Shown here one piece after another: positions 45,991-54,611 of a DNA stretch of 64,000 bases (positions are counted from its first letter, which is position 1; every line of letters starts with the position of its first letter). The notes beneath the pieces were generated by a model that ran no database searches, was not told the origin of the DNA, and saw only the letters and a program-made list of their open reading frames with translations. The stretch comes from Bacteroidota bacterium (lineage in GTDB: Bacteria > Bacteroidota > Bacteroidia > 2-12-FULL-35-15). The stretch covers positions 930,001 through 994,000 of the forward strand of contig JAQZBR010000004.1 of NCBI GenBank assembly GCA_029237775.1. Reading direction: 5' to 3'. A program made the translations under genes and the position numbers.

Positions 45991-46011
45991 ATCCTGAACT
46001 TGTTTCAGGAT
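45991..46011. repeat. ATCCTGAA inverted repeat after pgk
   Basis: ATCCTGAA (45991-45998) and TTCAGGAT (46004-46011) around a 5-base spacer form an 8-bp hairpin between the convergent pgk and ybeY genes. There is no T run. It is a common dispersed intergenic motif in this phylum and may act as a transcript end for both genes. A CGCAAAGACGCAAAG string lies just upstream, at about 45942. Confidence 0.6.
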
Positions 46012-46029
46012 CTGCGTGATAGGACTTGC

Positions 46030-46455
46030 TTAAATTACCAGTTGTTTTAAAGCCCTATCCTCTTCCTTCGTCATCTCCTCTTTCGCAGCTTTTCCCTTAT
46101 CCTTATATCCTAACAAGTGCAATGTGCCGTGGATGATCACGCGGTGCAATTCATTTTCAAACGATTTCCCGAATTTTTTTGCATTCTCCTGGACTCTATC
46201 CACACTAATAAAAATATCCCCTGCAATAGGCATTTTGACATCTTCCTTCGAATAGTCGAACGTAATAATATCGGTGTAAGTATCGTGATTTAAATACTGT
46301 TTGTTGATCGACAGCAAATGTTCGTCTGAGCAAAAAATATAATTCAGATCTCCCGGCTTTCTTTTCTTTTTTTCAACAACCGAGTTGATCCATTTTTTAA
46401 GAATAGTCTTGTTCTTAAGCGAAAATTTTATTCCTTCCGTGTGGAAACTTATCAT
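46030..46455 (-). CDS. ybeY: endoribonuclease YbeY (rRNA maturation)
   Basis: 141 residues. LNYIFCSDEHLLSINKQYLNHDTYTD is followed by ITFDY and GDIFISVDRVQENA, as in the family. The metal site HGTLHLLGYKD has two His, but the third ligand is Asp where many phyla have His; this substitution is, as I recall, common in Bacteroidota. YbeY takes part in 16S rRNA 3'-end processing and ribosome quality control. It is convergent with pgk. Confidence 0.92.
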   Translation of the reverse strand: MISFHTEGIKFSLKNKTILKKWINSVVEKKKRKPGDLNYIFCSDEHLLSINKQYLNHDTYTDIITFDYSKEDVKMPIAGDIFISVDRVQENAKKFGKSFENELHRVIIHGTLHLLGYKDKGKAAKEEMTKEEDRALKQLVI

Positions 46456-46540
46456 GAAACTATTAGCTGTTATTTTTTTACCAAAAGCTTTCTTTTTATT
46501 TGAATCATCGCCAACTCTTTTATTGCCTACTGCTAACTGG

Positions 46541-47923
46541 TTATTTCATCCCCTTTCGCTCTCTCCACATCTGGTTAAAGCTTTTAGGCGCCACCTGCGG
46601 CATATCCCTTCTGTCGCCCCACTGCTTCTTGAAGAATTGTTTGATCATAAAATTTTTAAGCTTCGCTCCGCCTTTATCCATTTTACTGCGTTTCAGCATA
46701 GCGCCCTTCCAGAAAAACCATACCCAGTTCTCTGTTTTTGTTGTGAATCCTTTTTGAATTGCATCGCTTCTGTTCAAGAGCAAAAGCTTGTGGAGGTCTA
46801 TTTTCACCGGGCAAACATCTGTACACTTTCCGCACAATGTTGATGCAAAGCTTAGATGTTTGTATTCTTCTATTCCTTTTAAATACGGAGTGATCACTGC
46901 TCCGATCGGGCCGCTGTAGGTTGTTCCGTAGGTGTGTCCACCTACTGTCTGGTATACCGGACAGGCATTCAGACAAGCTCCGCACCGGATACATGAAAGC
47001 GCCCGTCTCTGCTCTGTTTCAGCCAGTAAGTTTGTTCTTCCATTGTCCAGCAGGATCACATACATTTCTTCCGGGCCATCCGCTTCTCCCGTTTGTTTAG
47101 GCCCGCTGTAAATAGTGTTATAAACAGTCATGTTCTGGCCCGTTCCGTGAGTTGCTAAAAGCGGCCAGAAAAGATCAAGATCAACAATCGAAGGAATTAC
47201 CTTTTCAAGTCCGGCAATTACGATCTGCACCTTCGGAAATGACATTGACATTAACCCGTTCCCTTCATTTTCGGATACCGCAACCGCACCAACATCAGCA
47301 ATCACGAAATTCGCTCCGCTCACTCCAACTTCTGCTTTGCTGTATCTTTCACGCAATTGAAGGCGGACATAATTTGTAATTTGTTCAGGACTCCATTCAA
47401 GGGGAGTTCCTTTTTTCTCATGGAATGTTTTTGCAACATCCTCCTTCGAAAGGTGCATCGCAGGCGTTACAATATGATAGGGCGGCTCTTTTCTAAGCTG
47501 TACTATATATTCTCCCAGATCCGTCTCTATACTTTCTATACCATTCTTTTCAAGCTCCTCATTGAAATGCACTTCTTCGGTGGTCATCGATTTTGCCTTC
47601 ACCACGCTCTTTGCATTCACCTTTTTCATGATCTGCAGCGACTCTTTTAATGCTTCTTCTGCATCCTGCGCCCATATCACCCTACCGCCTCTTTTAATAA
47701 ATGCTGCCTCAAACTCGATCAGGTATTTTTCAAGGTTATCAATCGACTTTTGCTTGATGTTTCCTGCACGGGTACGGGCCAGCTCGTGATTTGAAAACTG
47801 CGATTTACCTTCAATTACTTTCTTATCGTATTGTTTGATGTTGTAGTTGATCGTTCTGCGGTGGTCAATGTCAAAGGCTTTTTTCTCTGATCTTTCTAAA
47901 AATAATTCTTGTTCTGACGACAT
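46541..47923 (-). CDS. LutB-like iron-sulfur lactate-utilisation protein
   Basis: 460 residues. The N-terminal two thirds are the LutB/YkgF-type domain, with VVKAKSMTTEEVHFNEELE, GANFVIADVGAVAVSENEGN and GPKQTGEADGPEEMYVILLD. Residues about 310-390 hold two 4Fe-4S clusters: CIRCGACLNACPVYQTVGGH and CGKCTDVCPVKIDLHK. In other bacteria LutA, LutB and LutC together oxidise L-lactate; neither partner is encoded nearby. The C-terminus (KQWGDRRDMPQVAPKSFNQM) is typical. Upstream lies copy 2 of the dispersed repeat, so the gene may be read from the M28 peptidase side. Confidence 0.88.
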   Translation of the reverse strand: MSSEQELFLERSEKKAFDIDHRRTINYNIKQYDKKVIEGKSQFSNHELARTRAGNIKQKSIDNLEKYLIEFEAAFIKRGGRVIWAQDAEEALKESLQIMKKVNAKSVVKAKSMTTEEVHFNEELEKNGIESIETDLGEYIVQLRKEPPYHIVTPAMHLSKEDVAKTFHEKKGTPLEWSPEQITNYVRLQLRERYSKAEVGVSGANFVIADVGAVAVSENEGNGLMSMSFPKVQIVIAGLEKVIPSIVDLDLFWPLLATHGTGQNMTVYNTIYSGPKQTGEADGPEEMYVILLDNGRTNLLAETEQRRALSCIRCGACLNACPVYQTVGGHTYGTTYSGPIGAVITPYLKGIEEYKHLSFASTLCGKCTDVCPVKIDLHKLLLLNRSDAIQKGFTTKTENWVWFFWKGAMLKRSKMDKGGAKLKNFMIKQFFKKQWGDRRDMPQVAPKSFNQMWRERKGMK

Positions 47924-47926
47924 ACT

Positions 47927-48020
47927 TTTTTAATTACAACTAAGGCACTAAGGCCAGTAAGTGTTTTGTTTGTTTCTTATAACTGTCTCTCCCCTGAGGG
48001 AGAGGATTAAGAAGAGGGGT
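47927..48020. repeat. two-part dispersed intergenic repeat, copy 2
   Basis: ACTAAGGCACTAAGGCC, GTAAGT-GTTTTGTTTG, then CTCTCCCCTGAGGGAGAG (47987-48004, an inverted repeat) and GATTAAGAAGAGGGG. It has the same order and orientation as the element at 36960-37091, and like it lies between two minus-strand genes. Confidence 0.65.
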
Positions 48021-48021
48021 T

Positions 48022-49563
48022 TTACTTCTTATTTGAATCTACAGTAATTCTTTCGTTCCTGTTCGCCAATTCCCATGCTGTAAAGAAAACAAGCCTTGAG
48101 ATCTTCTCCATCTTATTAAAATCGATCTTTTCCACTTCGTCTGTTTCTTTATGGTAGTCTGCATGCACCCCGTTAAAATAAAAGATCACCGGGATCCCAT
48201 TCTTCGCGAAATTATAATGATCTGATCTGTAATAAAAACGGTTCTTGTCTTTCTCATCGTTAAAGGTATAATCGAGCGCAAGGTTCGAATACGTTTTATT
48301 CGCAGTTTCACTGATATTATGGAGCTGTGAGCTGAGTTTATCAGACCCGATCAGATAGATGTAATCAGGGTTACCGGTATGTTTTTCATCTACCCTGCCA
48401 ATCATATCAATGTTTAGATCACAGACAGTATTTTTTAATGGGAATTCAGGATGTTCAGTATAATACGCTGATCCCAACAAGCCTTTTTCTTCACCGGAGA
48501 CTGTCATAAATAACATACTCCTGCGCGGGCCGTGGCCTTCTTTTTTTGCTTTGGAAAATGCCTTTGCAAGTTCCATCACCGCGACCGTTCCGGAGCCATC
48601 ATCATCTGCCCCGTTAAATACTACATTACCGTCTATTCCGAGGTGATCGTAATGAGCCGTAATCACTATAAGCTCGTCTTTCAGATCAGACCCTTCCACA
48701 TACCCCAGTACATTCTCGGTCATGATCGTTTGGGCTTTGTTTACAACATTGATCTTCACATCCGATTTCACATTCTTTACGAAAGGCTTTCCGGTAGTAC
48801 TTATTTTTTCTTTTATTTTCTGGACGGTTTGTTTCTTTAAAATTTGATTTCCCATTTCCTGAGAAATATAGATCACTGGCATCTGCTTCACACCTACATT
48901 CTTTATCATTGCTGGTCGTTCCAATCTGTGCTTATTGATCGTAATTTCCTTTTCAATGTCATCTACAATAATAAATAAGGCGATGGCTCCTTTATCTCTG
49001 ATCTTTTCAGATTTTGCGCGGTAATAGGTCGACCATAAAGAAGGAACCTTTGTTCCGCTGATCAGGGAAATAGAGTCTTTTGAATAAGGTTCTCCTGCGA
49101 GGATCATAACAATTTTCCCTTTTACATCTTCCTTATAATCATCGTAATTCTTTTCCTCTATTCCATACCCGAGAAACAACACATGATCAGCACCGGTAAC
49201 TTGCTCTGACAGGCCCGGATAGTTATAAAAATCCTTATTCCCTGTGAACTTTTTTCCATTGACGCTCAGGTCTGCAGGAGCAGGCAAGATCATATTTACC
49301 GGATATTCCTGATAATAGGTGTTTTCTTTATATGGTGGAATTTCAAAAGACTTGAATTGAGCGGCAATGTATTCTGCCGCCATTTTTTGTCCTTTTTTAC
49401 CCGTTTCCCGGCCCTCATACTCATCCGAAGCGAGCACATGAAGATTTTTACTCATTCCGGCAGCAGTAACATCTCTGGAATAGCGGAGGGCAATAGAATC
49501 CTTTTGCTGGGCAAAAAGAGTAGAAGGAATTAAAAATAGTAATGCGATCTTTTTTAAAAACAC
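48022..49563 (-). CDS. M28-family zinc aminopeptidase, secreted
   Basis: 513 residues from GTG 49563; no other usable start precedes the signal peptide FLKKIALLFLIPSTLFAQ. A protease-associated-type insertion (about 115-250) precedes the catalytic domain. The zinc ligands are visible as ITAHYDHLGI (His, Asp nearby), FNGADDDGSGTVAVMELAKA (bridging Asp) and MTVSGEEKGLLGS (Glu-Glu), followed by NIDMIGR and a later YRSDHYNFAKNGIPVIFYF. M28 enzymes remove N-terminal amino acids from peptides; the signal peptide places this one in the periplasm or outside. It lies 65 bases downstream of rpiB on the same strand. Confidence 0.92.
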   Translation of the reverse strand: MFLKKIALLFLIPSTLFAQQKDSIALRYSRDVTAAGMSKNLHVLASDEYEGRETGKKGQKMAAEYIAAQFKSFEIPPYKENTYYQEYPVNMILPAPADLSVNGKKFTGNKDFYNYPGLSEQVTGADHVLFLGYGIEEKNYDDYKEDVKGKIVMILAGEPYSKDSISLISGTKVPSLWSTYYRAKSEKIRDKGAIALFIIVDDIEKEITINKHRLERPAMIKNVGVKQMPVIYISQEMGNQILKKQTVQKIKEKISTTGKPFVKNVKSDVKINVVNKAQTIMTENVLGYVEGSDLKDELIVITAHYDHLGIDGNVVFNGADDDGSGTVAVMELAKAFSKAKKEGHGPRRSMLFMTVSGEEKGLLGSAYYTEHPEFPLKNTVCDLNIDMIGRVDEKHTGNPDYIYLIGSDKLSSQLHNISETANKTYSNLALDYTFNDEKDKNRFYYRSDHYNFAKNGIPVIFYFNGVHADYHKETDEVEKIDFNKMEKISRLVFFTAWELANRNERITVDSNKK

Positions 49564-49628
49564 AGATTCTGGATATTCGTTTTTTTATTCGCGTATTTTA
49601 CTGAGTTGCTTATCAGTATTTATCCGGT

Positions 49629-50063
49629 CTAACAACCTTCGGAAATTTTCTTCACTCTGTCTGTATGCCTTCCCCCTTCGAATGAGGTCGAAACGAATAT
49701 ATCAAGACATTTTATAGCTTCTTCTTCTGATATATAACGGGCAGGAAGAGTAAGTATGTTGGCATCGTTATGCTGTCTTGAAAGCTGTGCTATCTCTGAA
49801 TTCCAGCACAATGCTGAACGTATTCCTTTATGCTTGTTGGCGGTCATGTTGATGCCATTTCCGCTCCCGCATAACAACAACCCGAAATTAAACTCCTTAT
49901 TCTCAACAGCATTGGCAACAGGATGTGCAAAGTCCGGATAATCAGCACGTTCCTCTGAATGACATCCAAAATCTTTAATTTCATACCCTTTTGAGCTCAA
50001 ATGAGTCTTTAGTTTCTCTTTTAATTGAAATGCTGCGTGATCACATCCGATTGCTATCTTCAT
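49629..50063 (-). CDS. rpiB: ribose 5-phosphate isomerase B
   Basis: 144 residues, typical length. MKIAIGCDHAAFQLKEKL starts the Rossmann-type fold with the Asp-His of the active site. DFGCHSEERADYPDFAHPVA and LLLCGSGNGINMTANKHKGI, with the catalytic Cys near residue 66, follow. RSALCWNSEIAQLSRQHNDA and NILTLPARYI complete the family pattern. It interconverts ribose 5-phosphate and ribulose 5-phosphate in the pentose phosphate pathway. Upstream lies the 608-bp AT-rich region. Confidence 0.95.
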   Translation of the reverse strand: MKIAIGCDHAAFQLKEKLKTHLSSKGYEIKDFGCHSEERADYPDFAHPVANAVENKEFNFGLLLCGSGNGINMTANKHKGIRSALCWNSEIAQLSRQHNDANILTLPARYISEEEAIKCLDIFVSTSFEGGRHTDRVKKISEGC

Positions 50064-50671
50064 ACTATATTATATATGGTTGGCACAACTTTTTATTTGT
50101 TTAACTTTTAAATCCATAGCAACCAGGGCTTTAGGAAAACTTTGATGGAAAAACCAATTTCTTGAAAGTCTTAAATCTCGCTTTTCCCTTGTAATTAACA
50201 GCTTTTTGACCTTATTAACATGTTTGTAAAGTTCAACAATAATGTGCTGATAACTAACGTTCTATTTTTCTTTTTATCAACACGTTTTATGTTCATAAGA
50301 AAGTTTTATGTGTTAAAAGTGTGGAATTTTTTCCTTGTTTTAATGAAGTGGGAATCTCCTTGCACAAATTTTTTAAATTTCAAACACTTTGTTGTTAGAC
50401 TTTCACACAAAAGGATCAACATAAACGTAACATAATTAACATTAAATTTGCTGGCTAGTTGTTAGGTAACAACTATACTAACATCATGTTAATAAACCTG
50501 AACATTTCTACTAATCAGATGTTTAACTGATTATAACTTGTTAATTGATGTTGATGGGATCTTAATAACGGTATTTACAATGCTTTCGGGCTATTTTTAT
50601 ACATTACACTAACAGACCAACAACAACAACATTTTTTATAAATTTTAAAATATTTAAATATTGTTATTGTT
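50064..50671. other. 608-bp AT-rich intergenic region with DnaA-box-like words
   Basis: There is no convincing gene; a 71-codon frame at 50220-50435 has no family or start signal I can support. The stretch is very AT-rich. It holds TTATTAACA (50212-50220), TTATCAACA (50274-50282), TGTTAATAA (50487-50495, the exact inverse of the first) and CCATCAACA (minus strand, 50549-50557). TTATCAACA differs from the DnaA box TTATCCACA at one base. Several further TTAACA/TGTTAA words occur. It lies between divergent rpiB and nadA and 3.0 kb from the first parS site. A TATTTTTA element at 50592-50599 may drive nadA. Confidence 0.45.
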
Positions 50672-51658
50672 ATGGGTAACGATTTTCTCAGCAAAGGTTT
50701 TTATGATGCGCCAATAGATTTTTCCCTAGATTTGTTTTCGGAAATTGAAAAACTAAAAAAGGAAAAAAATGCGATCATTCTTGCCCATTACTACCAGGAT
50801 GCCGATATTCAGGATGTTGCCGATTACATCGGTGATAGCCTCGGACTGTCTCAGCAGGCGGCCAAGACTGAAGCTGATATCATTGTTTTTGCAGGTGTTC
50901 ATTTCATGGCAGAAACAGCAAAGATCCTCTGTCCGAATAAAAAAGTTATTCTCCCCGATCTACGTGCCGGGTGCTCTCTTGCCGATTCCTGTCCGGCAGA
51001 TAAGTTCGCGGAGTTCAAAAAACAATACCCGGATCACCTGGTAATTTCGTACATCAATTGCACTGCTGCCCTTAAAACTTTGACGGATATTGTTTGTACT
51101 TCGACTAATGCAGTTCAAATCGTTGAAAGTCTTCCGAAGGATCAGAAGATAATATTTGCTCCTGATAAGAATTTAGGTGCTTACATAAAAAAGAAAACAG
51201 GGCGTGACATGATTTTGTGGGATGGTGCCTGTATGGTACACGAGATCTTTTCGCTTGAAAAAATTATTAAGTTAAAAACTCAGCATCCAGGTGCTCAACT
51301 TTTAGCTCACCCTGAATGTGAAGCTGCTTTATTGGAAGTCGCAGATTACATCGGCAGTACGACCGGGATTCTAAATTTTGCTACAAAGTCTGAAGCTAAA
51401 GAGTTTATTGTCGCGACTGAAGCAGGGATCATTCATCAGATGCAGAAAAATAACCCGGGAAAGGTGTTTATCCCCGCACCACCGAATAATTCCTGCGCTT
51501 GTAACGATTGTCCTCACATGAAGCTGAACACGCTTGAAAAGCTCTATAATTGCCTTAAATACGAACAACCTGAAATTATACTTGAGGCTGATCTGATTGA
51601 GAAAGCAAAAAAGCCTATTTTACGTATGCTTGATCTTTCTGCTAAAATGGGGTTATAA
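50672..51658 (+). CDS. nadA: quinolinate synthase
   Basis: 328 residues. [20 protein letters not shown] (about 35-54) with the substrate His, then [15 protein letters not shown], and [19 protein letters not shown] with a cluster Cys are all present. [18 protein letters not shown] and the late [20 protein letters not shown] hold the other Cys residues. It condenses iminoaspartate with dihydroxyacetone phosphate to quinolinate, the first committed molecule of de novo NAD, with a 4Fe-4S cluster. nadB and nadC are not in the window. mnmG follows after 88 bases. Confidence 0.96.
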   Translation: MGNDFLSKGFYDAPIDFSLDLFSEIEKLKKEKNAIILAHYYQDADIQDVADYIGDSLGLSQQAAKTEADIIVFAGVHFMAETAKILCPNKKVILPDLRAGCSLADSCPADKFAEFKKQYPDHLVISYINCTAALKTLTDIVCTSTNAVQIVESLPKDQKIIFAPDKNLGAYIKKKTGRDMILWDGACMVHEIFSLEKIIKLKTQHPGAQLLAHPECEAALLEVADYIGSTTGILNFATKSEAKEFIVATEAGIIHQMQKNNPGKVFIPAPPNNSCACNDCPHMKLNTLEKLYNCLKYEQPEIILEADLIEKAKKPILRMLDLSAKMGL

Positions 51659-51719
51659 TTTAAGTTATTGATTATTAATGTGTTATAATATAAATTTAGG
51701 TTAAAGTGTGTATTATCAG

Positions 51720-51727
51720 TACTTTCG
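51720..51727 (+). promoter_or_regulatory. candidate promoter -7 element for mnmG
   Basis: TACTTTCG, 7 of 8 to TAnnTTTG, 19 bases before the mnmG ATG. The -33 region reads TTTA at 21 bases, a weak match. Confidence 0.4.
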
Positions 51728-51746
51728 CCAAATTTTATTTTGAAGA

Positions 51747-53651
51747 ATGTTTAAAGAATACGATATAATTGTTGTTGGTGCCGGACATGCCGGTTGTGAA
51801 GCTGCTGCTGCTGCAGCGAATATGGGTTCTTCTACTCTGTTGATTACGATGAACATGCAGACGATTGCTCAGATGAGTTGTAATCCTGCTATGGGCGGGA
51901 TTGCAAAAGGGCAAATTGTTAGAGAAATTGATGCTATTGGAGGATATTCCGGAATAGTAACTGACCGGACTGCTGTTCAATTTAGAATGCTGAATCGTTC
52001 TAAGGGACCAGCAATGTGGAGCCCGCGTGCTCAAAGTGATCGTCACCGTTTTGCAGAAGAATGGAGAATGATGCTCGAGAATACACCTAACCTGGATTTT
52101 TGGCAGGATATGGTGAAAGGCTTACTTATTGAAGATGGAAAATTGCGTGGTGTTGTAACCGGAATGGATGTGCAAATACGTGCAAAGGCAGTCGTACTTA
52201 CCAACGGGACTTTTTTAAATGGGGTCATCCATCTTGGCGAAAAACAGTTTGGAGGCGGTCGTGCCGGAGAAAAATCTTCGACCGGAATAACGGAACAATT
52301 GATAAGTTTAGGCTTCGAGGCTGGGAGGATGAAAACAGGAACTCCCCCACGAATTGATGGAAGAACTCTGGATTATTCTAAAATGGAAGTTCAGCATGGA
52401 GATGAAAGTCCTTCAAGATTTTCTTATCTCGATGTGGAACAGTTTGAATTTAAAAAACCGAAATCAGGTGCTTTTGGAGATGGCCCGGAAGGACAAATGC
52501 CATGCTATATAACTTATACAAATGATGAAGTTCATGAAGTTTTAAAAACGGGTTTCGAAAAGTCACCGATGTTTGCCGGAAGAATTCAGGGTTTAGGTCC
52601 GAGATATTGTCCGAGCATAGAAGATAAAATAACAAGGTTTGCCGAACGCGACAGACACCAGGTATTTGTGGAACCGGAGGGTTGGAATACAGTCGAAATT
52701 TATGTGAATGGTTTTTCTACTTCGCTGCCTGAAGATGTCCAGTATAAAGCATTAAAATTGATACCCGGATTTGAGAACGTGAAAATGTTCCGTCCGGGAT
52801 ATGCTATAGAATATGATTACTTTCCTCCTCAACAATTAGCTCTTACATTGGAGACTAAGCTAGTAGAGAATTTATATTTTGCGGGTCAGATAAATGGAAC
52901 CACCGGATACGAGGAAGCAGCTTGTCAGGGATTAATGGCCGGGATAAATGCTCACTTAAAAATAAACAATAAAGATCCTTATATCCTTCAAAGGTCAGAA
53001 GCGTACATCGGAGTTTTAATTGATGATCTTGTTACAAAAGGGACAGAAGAACCATATCGGATGTTTACCTCCCGTGCTGAATATAGGATATTATTACGTC
53101 AGGATAATGCTGATGTTAGACTAACTCCAAAATCACATGCGTTAGGATTAGCATCTAAAGAAAGACTCGACAAGGTCAATAAAAAGATCAAAAATACAAA
53201 TGAGATAATTTCTTTCTTTAAGAAGGAGAGTATAGAGCCGGAGGAAATAAATCCTGCTCTACAGGTTATAGGCTCATCCCCTATTTCTCAAAAAGTAAAG
53301 ATGTTTGGTATATTAACCAGACCAACAATTACACTGTTAGACTTTGCGTTGAACTCATCTAAGGTTAAGAATTTTATTTCGAAATATGATTTAGAGAGTA
53401 TCGAACAGGCCGAAATTTTAATGAAATATGAAGGATATATTTCAAAGGAACATGAGCTGGCGGATAAGCAAATTAAATTAGAGGATTTGGTTTTGTACGA
53501 TGATTTCGATTATAAAAGGCTGACTTCTTTGTCGGCAGAAGCCAGAGAGAAATTAACAAAAGTACGGCCGAGAACAATCGGGCAAGCGTCCAGAATATCA
53601 GGAATAACACCATCAGATATTTCTATATTAATGGTATATTTAGGAAGATAG
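51747..53651 (+). CDS. mnmG: tRNA uridine-5-carboxymethylaminomethyl modification enzyme MnmG (GidA)
   Basis: 634 residues. The FAD-binding loop is [20 protein letters not shown] (about 5-24), followed by [33 protein letters not shown], the YCPSIEDKI signature and [19 protein letters not shown] follow, and the C-terminal helical domain ends near [18 protein letters not shown]. With MnmE it builds the cmnm5 modification on U34 of several tRNAs. In many bacteria this gene sits beside the chromosome origin, and the parS-like sites starting at its stop codon fit that here. Codons are A/T-rich in the third position compared with the ABC ATPase gene. Confidence 0.97.
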   Translation: MFKEYDIIVVGAGHAGCEAAAAAANMGSSTLLITMNMQTIAQMSCNPAMGGIAKGQIVREIDAIGGYSGIVTDRTAVQFRMLNRSKGPAMWSPRAQSDRHRFAEEWRMMLENTPNLDFWQDMVKGLLIEDGKLRGVVTGMDVQIRAKAVVLTNGTFLNGVIHLGEKQFGGGRAGEKSSTGITEQLISLGFEAGRMKTGTPPRIDGRTLDYSKMEVQHGDESPSRFSYLDVEQFEFKKPKSGAFGDGPEGQMPCYITYTNDEVHEVLKTGFEKSPMFAGRIQGLGPRYCPSIEDKITRFAERDRHQVFVEPEGWNTVEIYVNGFSTSLPEDVQYKALKLIPGFENVKMFRPGYAIEYDYFPPQQLALTLETKLVENLYFAGQINGTTGYEEAACQGLMAGINAHLKINNKDPYILQRSEAYIGVLIDDLVTKGTEEPYRMFTSRAEYRILLRQDNADVRLTPKSHALGLASKERLDKVNKKIKNTNEIISFFKKESIEPEEINPALQVIGSSPISQKVKMFGILTRPTITLLDFALNSSKVKNFISKYDLESIEQAEILMKYEGYISKEHELADKQIKLEDLVLYDDFDYKRLTSLSAEAREKLTKVRPRTIGQASRISGITPSDISILMVYLGR

Positions 53652-53665
53652 TTTCACGTGGAACA
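53650..53665. other. parS-like site 1
   Basis: AGTTTCACGTGGAACA overlaps the last bases of the mnmG stop codon. Its reverse complement differs from the classical parS TGTTCCACGTGAAACA at one of 16 bases. Confidence 0.8.
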
Positions 53666-53702
53666 TATAATTATATAGATTAATTTTAATACAGTCAAGA
53701 AT

Positions 53703-53718
53703 AGTTCCACGTGGAACT
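53703..53718. other. parS-like site 2, within a 20-bp perfect palindrome
   Basis: AGTTCCACGTGGAACT, extended to a 20-bp perfect palindrome at 53701-53720. Ten bases later is the methyltransferase ATG at 53730. It is 13 of 16 to classical parS. Confidence 0.75.
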
Positions 53719-53729
53719 ATTTCTATTTT

Positions 53730-54611
53730 ATGGAAAAATTAGCACATTGTCCCATCTGTAATTCTGCCAAGTCTTCTCCGTTTTTGGCATGCGTTGACAA
53801 TACTGTTTCACGTGAAACATTTCAAATTGTCCGTTGTGAAGGCTGCGGTTTTAAATACACTAATCCGCGCCCTGATGTATCAGAATTGGGCAGGTATTAT
53901 AAATCCGAAGATTATGTATCTCATTCAAATTCAAACAAGGGATTTATTAATTCAACCTATCAAACAGTTCGAAAATACACGCTTTTAAAAAAGCTACAAC
54001 TGATCTCAAAATATTTCAAGACTGGAAATATTTTGGATATCGGTTGCGGGACTGGTGAGTTTTTAAATGTCTGTAAAAATGCGAAGTGGAATACGCTCGG
54101 TATAGAACCTGATGCAGATGCTCGCGAGATGGGTATAAAAAACTTTGGACTCGATTTAAGAGAAGAATCTGATTTATCAAAATTACCTTCTGAGTCTTTT
54201 GAAATAATTTCTATGTGGCACGTACTAGAACATGTGCCTCATCTCAATGAGCGACTCGTTGAAATCAAAAGACTTCTAAAATCAAACGGGTTTATTATTA
54301 TAGCTGTACCGAACTGCGAATCGTTTGATGCAAAATTTTATGGGAAGGATTGGGCTGCATATGATCTTCCCAGACATCTGTATCACTTTACGCCAAAGGA
54401 TATAGAATCTCTTTTTCGTAAGCACGAAATGAAAGTTCTACGGATATTGCCTATGATCTTTGATTCGTTTTATGTATCTATGTTAAGTGAGAAAATTCGA
54501 TCAGGGAAGACAAATTTTATGCGTTCTATCTGGAACGGTTTGAGATCTAATATGAGTGGATTAAAGTCTGGCACAACATACTCGAGTCAAATTTATTTGA
54601 TAAGAAAATAA
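53730..54611 (+). CDS. class I SAM-dependent methyltransferase with N-terminal zinc ribbon
   Basis: 293 residues. An N-terminal ribbon, CPICNSAKSSPF and CEGCGFKYTNPRP (two CxxC pairs, about 8-48), is followed by a Rossmann-type domain: NILDIGCGTGEFLNVC (SAM loop, about 105-120), LGIEPDADAREMG and IISMWHVLEHVPHLNE. Near the end is DLPRHLYHFTPKDIESLFRK. Such ribbon-plus-methyltransferase proteins often modify sugars or lipids in envelope pathways, but the substrate is not shown. The codons for V-S-R-E-T (about residues 26-30) contain a perfect palindromic parS-like site, so this part of the gene serves coding and probably ParB binding. It is in the same direction as mnmG, 78 bases downstream. 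Confidence 0.85.
   Translation: MEKLAHCPICNSAKSSPFLACVDNTVSRETFQIVRCEGCGFKYTNPRPDVSELGRYYKSEDYVSHSNSNKGFINSTYQTVRKYTLLKKLQLISKYFKTGNILDIGCGTGEFLNVCKNAKWNTLGIEPDADAREMGIKNFGLDLREESDLSKLPSESFEIISMWHVLEHVPHLNERLVEIKRLLKSNGFIIIAVPNCESFDAKFYGKDWAAYDLPRHLYHFTPKDIESLFRKHEMKVLRILPMIFDSFYVSMLSEKIRSGKTNFMRSIWNGLRSNMSGLKSGTTYSSQIYLIRK
53804..53819. other. parS-like site 3, inside the methyltransferase gene
   Basis: TGTTTCACGTGAAACA is a perfect 16-bp palindrome and differs from classical parS TGTTCCACGTGAAACA at one base. It lies in frame over the codons for T-V-S-R-E-T. Confidence 0.88.

Noticed and set aside
46030-46455. Asp in place of the third metal-binding His of YbeY
   Set aside because: As far as I recall this is usual in Bacteroidota YbeY and not a sign of loss of function.
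50220-50435. 71-codon frame in the AT-rich intergenic region
   Set aside because: Composition is Phe/Asn/Val-rich as expected from random AT-rich DNA, with no start signal or motif.
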